Below are positions 61,546 to 64,000 of a stretch of DNA of 64,000 nucleotides, piece after piece. Every line of letters begins with the position of its first letter. Positions within the stretch are counted from its first letter, which is position 1. The position numbers were made by a program, and so were the translations under genes. The notes below the pieces were generated by a model. The model worked only from the letters and a program-made list of their open reading frames with translations, was not told the origin of the DNA and made no database searches. Source of the DNA: Viscum album (lineage: Eukaryota > Streptophyta > Magnoliopsida > Santalales > Viscaceae); contig OY728123.1 of NCBI GenBank assembly GCA_963277665.1, forward strand, positions 630,786,915 to 630,850,914, written 5' to 3'.

Positions 61546-63416
61546 TTTACCTTTTTGATAATTATAAATACACATAAATATAATAAATAAATGTGAAATT
61601 TATATCATGGATAATATTTTCGAAAATATGTAACCATGATCATTATAAAATGACATAATTTAATGAACAAAAACATACATGAAAAATGAAGTGATTATCA
61701 CTAGAAATAATGGTTTTAACAATGAATTGTTAATAAGCATGCCATAAAAGAGTATAAGAAAATTATATTTGGTATAGAATATGTGACTATGGTTTTTTAT
61801 ATATTTAAAATAAAAAATATTAATTATATCAGTGATTTGGACACATATGATGGAAGTCTAACCTGAGGTAAATGTTTATTGTCTCACTTTTTCTTCTGTG
61901 AGATATAATCAATATAAACCAAAATTTTATTATGTGTGGTGTATGTACATTTAATTTGATAATATATATCAATAATATATTTTTAAAAATGGTATTTAAT
62001 ATTAAATTTTTTAATTTCTTTCAAGGGGCATACAATTTAAACATAACTAAATTGGTAATATTTTTTTATAATATAATCATTTATCGGGATTGTATGTTAT
62101 TGAATTTATGATAATGAAATAATAAGATATATCACTTAAAAAACAAATTAATTTGATTATAAAATGGTTAATCTTGAACATTTTGTGTTATTTTACTATT
62201 TTATTCTCTTTAAAAAGTAAAATGATTGTTAGAATATTTTTAATAAAATTTTACTCTATTTCTCTCTTCGGTCAGGAATATTATTTCATCCAAAACATTG
62301 TTTTTTAAAAGTGTTTTATTTTTTTAACATTATAAAAATGATTTATTAAATATATTTTTTCCATGTTTTACTTTTTTTTTAAAAAAATTAAAGGAATATT
62401 ATTTTTTTTCAAAATAGCTCTTGTTTGTAAATTACCGAAAACAAGAAAAGATTCATTATTTTAACTCATGATACTTGTGAATTATTTTCCACCTTTATAA
62501 AGACTCATTGATATTAAGAATTATTTATACGATTAAAAGCTTATTTTTATAGAATGTTTTTCAAAAACTTTTTTTCAACTTTTTGGATTATAATTAATTT
62601 CAAATTGAAAATTATATTTTCTTATAGAATGTTTTAGTGGTATTTTAAATATATTTATTTTCATCAATGAAACAAACCCTTTATTTTAAAATGAGAATGT
62701 TTTGTGGATTATGTATCAAAAAATTGATAAGCGTAATGAACTAGAAATATTAAGTGGTTGGTGTGGCCCAGATTACATAGCCCTATAATGCATTGTTAGG
62801 TATCAAGATTCAAATCAGTTGACCAAATCAATTGGGTGTCTACCAGTATTCTTAAACTATATTCTAAATTATCTTGACAATATATTTTAGATTCATGGAA
62901 TTTTTCATTCCCTCAGTATGAGATCGGTTATTTATGTCCATGTGAATATCAGATAATTTATAACATAAATTGATGATTTTCAATCTCATGTGATTATGTA
63001 TATCATATTATATCATTTTTATTTATTCTTGACTCATTATGATCATGTTATTATTAAAATGGAATTAATTTTAATTATTTAAATTTAAATATTGATAATT
63101 CTTATTTATTCAAGATATTTTCAGTTACATGATTCCAATTATGGACCTTATGATATCACCCATTTCTTATGTTTTATTTTTCCTAGGATTATAAGTAGTG
63201 TTTCTTCATTAATATGGTTGTAAATTCTAATAGGGAATATGGGATTCTAAAAAACATATTGTGTATTTAATGTTTTCAATTATAATGTTAATTTAATTTA
63301 TGTATCTTTTTTACAAAAAATACTACACTATTATATCCTTCCTAATGTGTTCATATGTATCTTATACCAGTGTAATGAATTAACCCCCATCTCAGGGCTA
63401 TATGGGTTAGGGTTTT

Positions 63417-64000
63417 TGAATTGGATACCTTGTAATTTTAAATTATTTATAATTTTATCTGATATCCAAGGGTTTAAAATAAAAAAAAATTATCTTTACC
63501 CTTCTAGTTATATTATTATTTTAGTATATGTTTAATACTTTAGGAATTTTGTGGAATATTATAATAAATTAATTAATAATCTTATTATTAAGATAAATAT
63601 ATATTCCTTAGATTATGAGGGGGAAGTTTATTTACAAGGTGTTCATCATTTATATAATATTGTTTTGGATACAAATGGAACTCACTCCACTATATACACC
63701 ATTAAATAATGGTATAATTTAAAGGGGTAACAACATTTTTTTATATAGGGTGTGATTGATGATGAGTCATGTAGATATTCAATTATCATTTTGGGGACAA
63801 ATATAATTGATTACAATATACATAGTAAAGTTTGTTCTAATAAAAGTGGAATGAATAATTCTATATGTTTTATGGTATATGTAGAAATATATTATGTCAC
63901 ATATTAATGTATAGGTATATGATGCTCTTGTAAATGATTATCCTAGTAGAAAACTAGTTTGAAAACGCATCATGTTTATATTTATTTAGAATCTAATATA
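63417..64000. other. Right flank, unidentified
   Basis: AT-rich sequence; a frame around 63347-63535 overlaps the LTR end and is not a gene. EGEVYLQGVHHLYNIVLD near 63624-63675 has some protein-like character but no family I recognise. Confidence 0.4.

Larger units (their letters stand above)
52719..63416 (+). mobile_element. T4: old LTR retrotransposon with gag, no recognisable pol
   Basis: Two LTRs of about 4 kb (start TGCGACACCC at 52719 and TGTAACACCCC at 59428) flank 2.6 kb with a primer site, leader and gag remnant. The gag resembles that of T1 more than that of T3. The 1.3 kb between gag and the polypurine tract show no RT, RNase H or integrase motif in any + frame. The LTRs have drifted to perhaps 70 percent identity by eye. 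No target-site duplication was confirmed. Confidence 0.82.
59428..63416 (+). repeat. T4 3' LTR
   Basis: It begins TGTAACACCCCATTATTTTA. It holds a 48-bp AT palindrome (59894), a TATA box (60583), four modules at 188-bp spacing (60910-61545), a GTGTGGCCC block (62761), the pyrimidine block TTCTTATGTTTTATTTTTCC plus TAGG (63165-63187) and an end near GGGTTAGGGTTTTT. The exact last base is uncertain by about ten. Confidence 0.8.

Noticed and set aside
1..64000. Fungal genome with RIP as an alternative explanation of the C-to-T decay
   Set aside because: LINEs with DUF4283 ORF1 and RNase H, and Tekay/Del-type chromoviruses with multi-kilobase LTRs, are plant features; methylation-driven deamination in plants explains the decay.
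1..64000. Plastid or mitochondrial DNA inserts, rRNA or snRNA genes
   Set aside because: No stretch resembling conserved organellar genes or structural RNA genes was seen on either strand.

Overview
This is a strongly AT-rich, gene-free stretch of what looks like a very large, repeat-bloated plant nuclear genome. The evidence is several long-LTR Ty3/gypsy retrotransposons of chromovirus (Tekay/Del-like) type, an L1-type plant LINE with a C-terminal RNase H domain, nested insertions, and decay by C-to-T/G-to-A change. A monocot with a giant genome (for example Liliales) would fit, but other large-genome plants cannot be excluded. No host gene, tRNA, rRNA, CRISPR array or organellar insert was recognised. 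Every protein-like stretch is a broken transposon gene; all recognisable ones read on the + strand.

Layout. (1) LINE A, 1-2332 and 11335 to about 14690: a degenerate L1-type element with ORF1 (DUF4283-like region plus zinc knuckle) and ORF2 (endonuclease, reverse transcriptase, zf-RVT). It is split inside the endonuclease by (2) T1, about 2333-11334, an LTR element with LTRs over 3.2 kb and a gag-protease frame but no pol. (3) T2, about 14700-29693, is an older LTR element with LTRs of about 5 kb and only a gag remnant. Its 3' LTR is split by (4) LINE B, about 24960-28490, which carries RT, zf-RVT and RNase H remnants. (5) 29694-31453 is a partial, older LTR-like remnant (T5). (6) T3, 31454-42076, is the one structurally complete element: LTR, tRNA-iMet primer site, leader, gag, protease, RT, RNase H, integrase, chromodomain-like tail, polypurine tract, LTR. 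(7) 42077-52718 is mostly unidentifiable AT-rich DNA with an inverted LTR-like patch and a possible copia LTR. (8) T4, 52719 to about 63416, is a third pol-less, gag-bearing element with LTRs of about 4 kb. (9) 63417-64000 is unidentified flank.

How the parts relate. T1-T5 look like one extended lineage. Their LTRs share the same order of short conserved blocks: a TGTAAC-type start, a TATA box, 184-192 bp tandem modules, a GGGTGGAGCCC-like block, a polypyrimidine-AG block, a GGGTCGGG..TTACA-type end, then GT and a TGGTATCAGA-type primer site. T3 is the only one with a recognisable pol, so it is the type of element that could once have supplied enzymes in trans to the pol-less ones. By eye the T1 LTR pair is the least diverged (roughly nine positions in ten match), T3 intermediate, T2 and T4 most diverged. 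T1 is therefore probably the youngest insertion. All coordinates of decayed boundaries are approximate unless a terminal motif is given.
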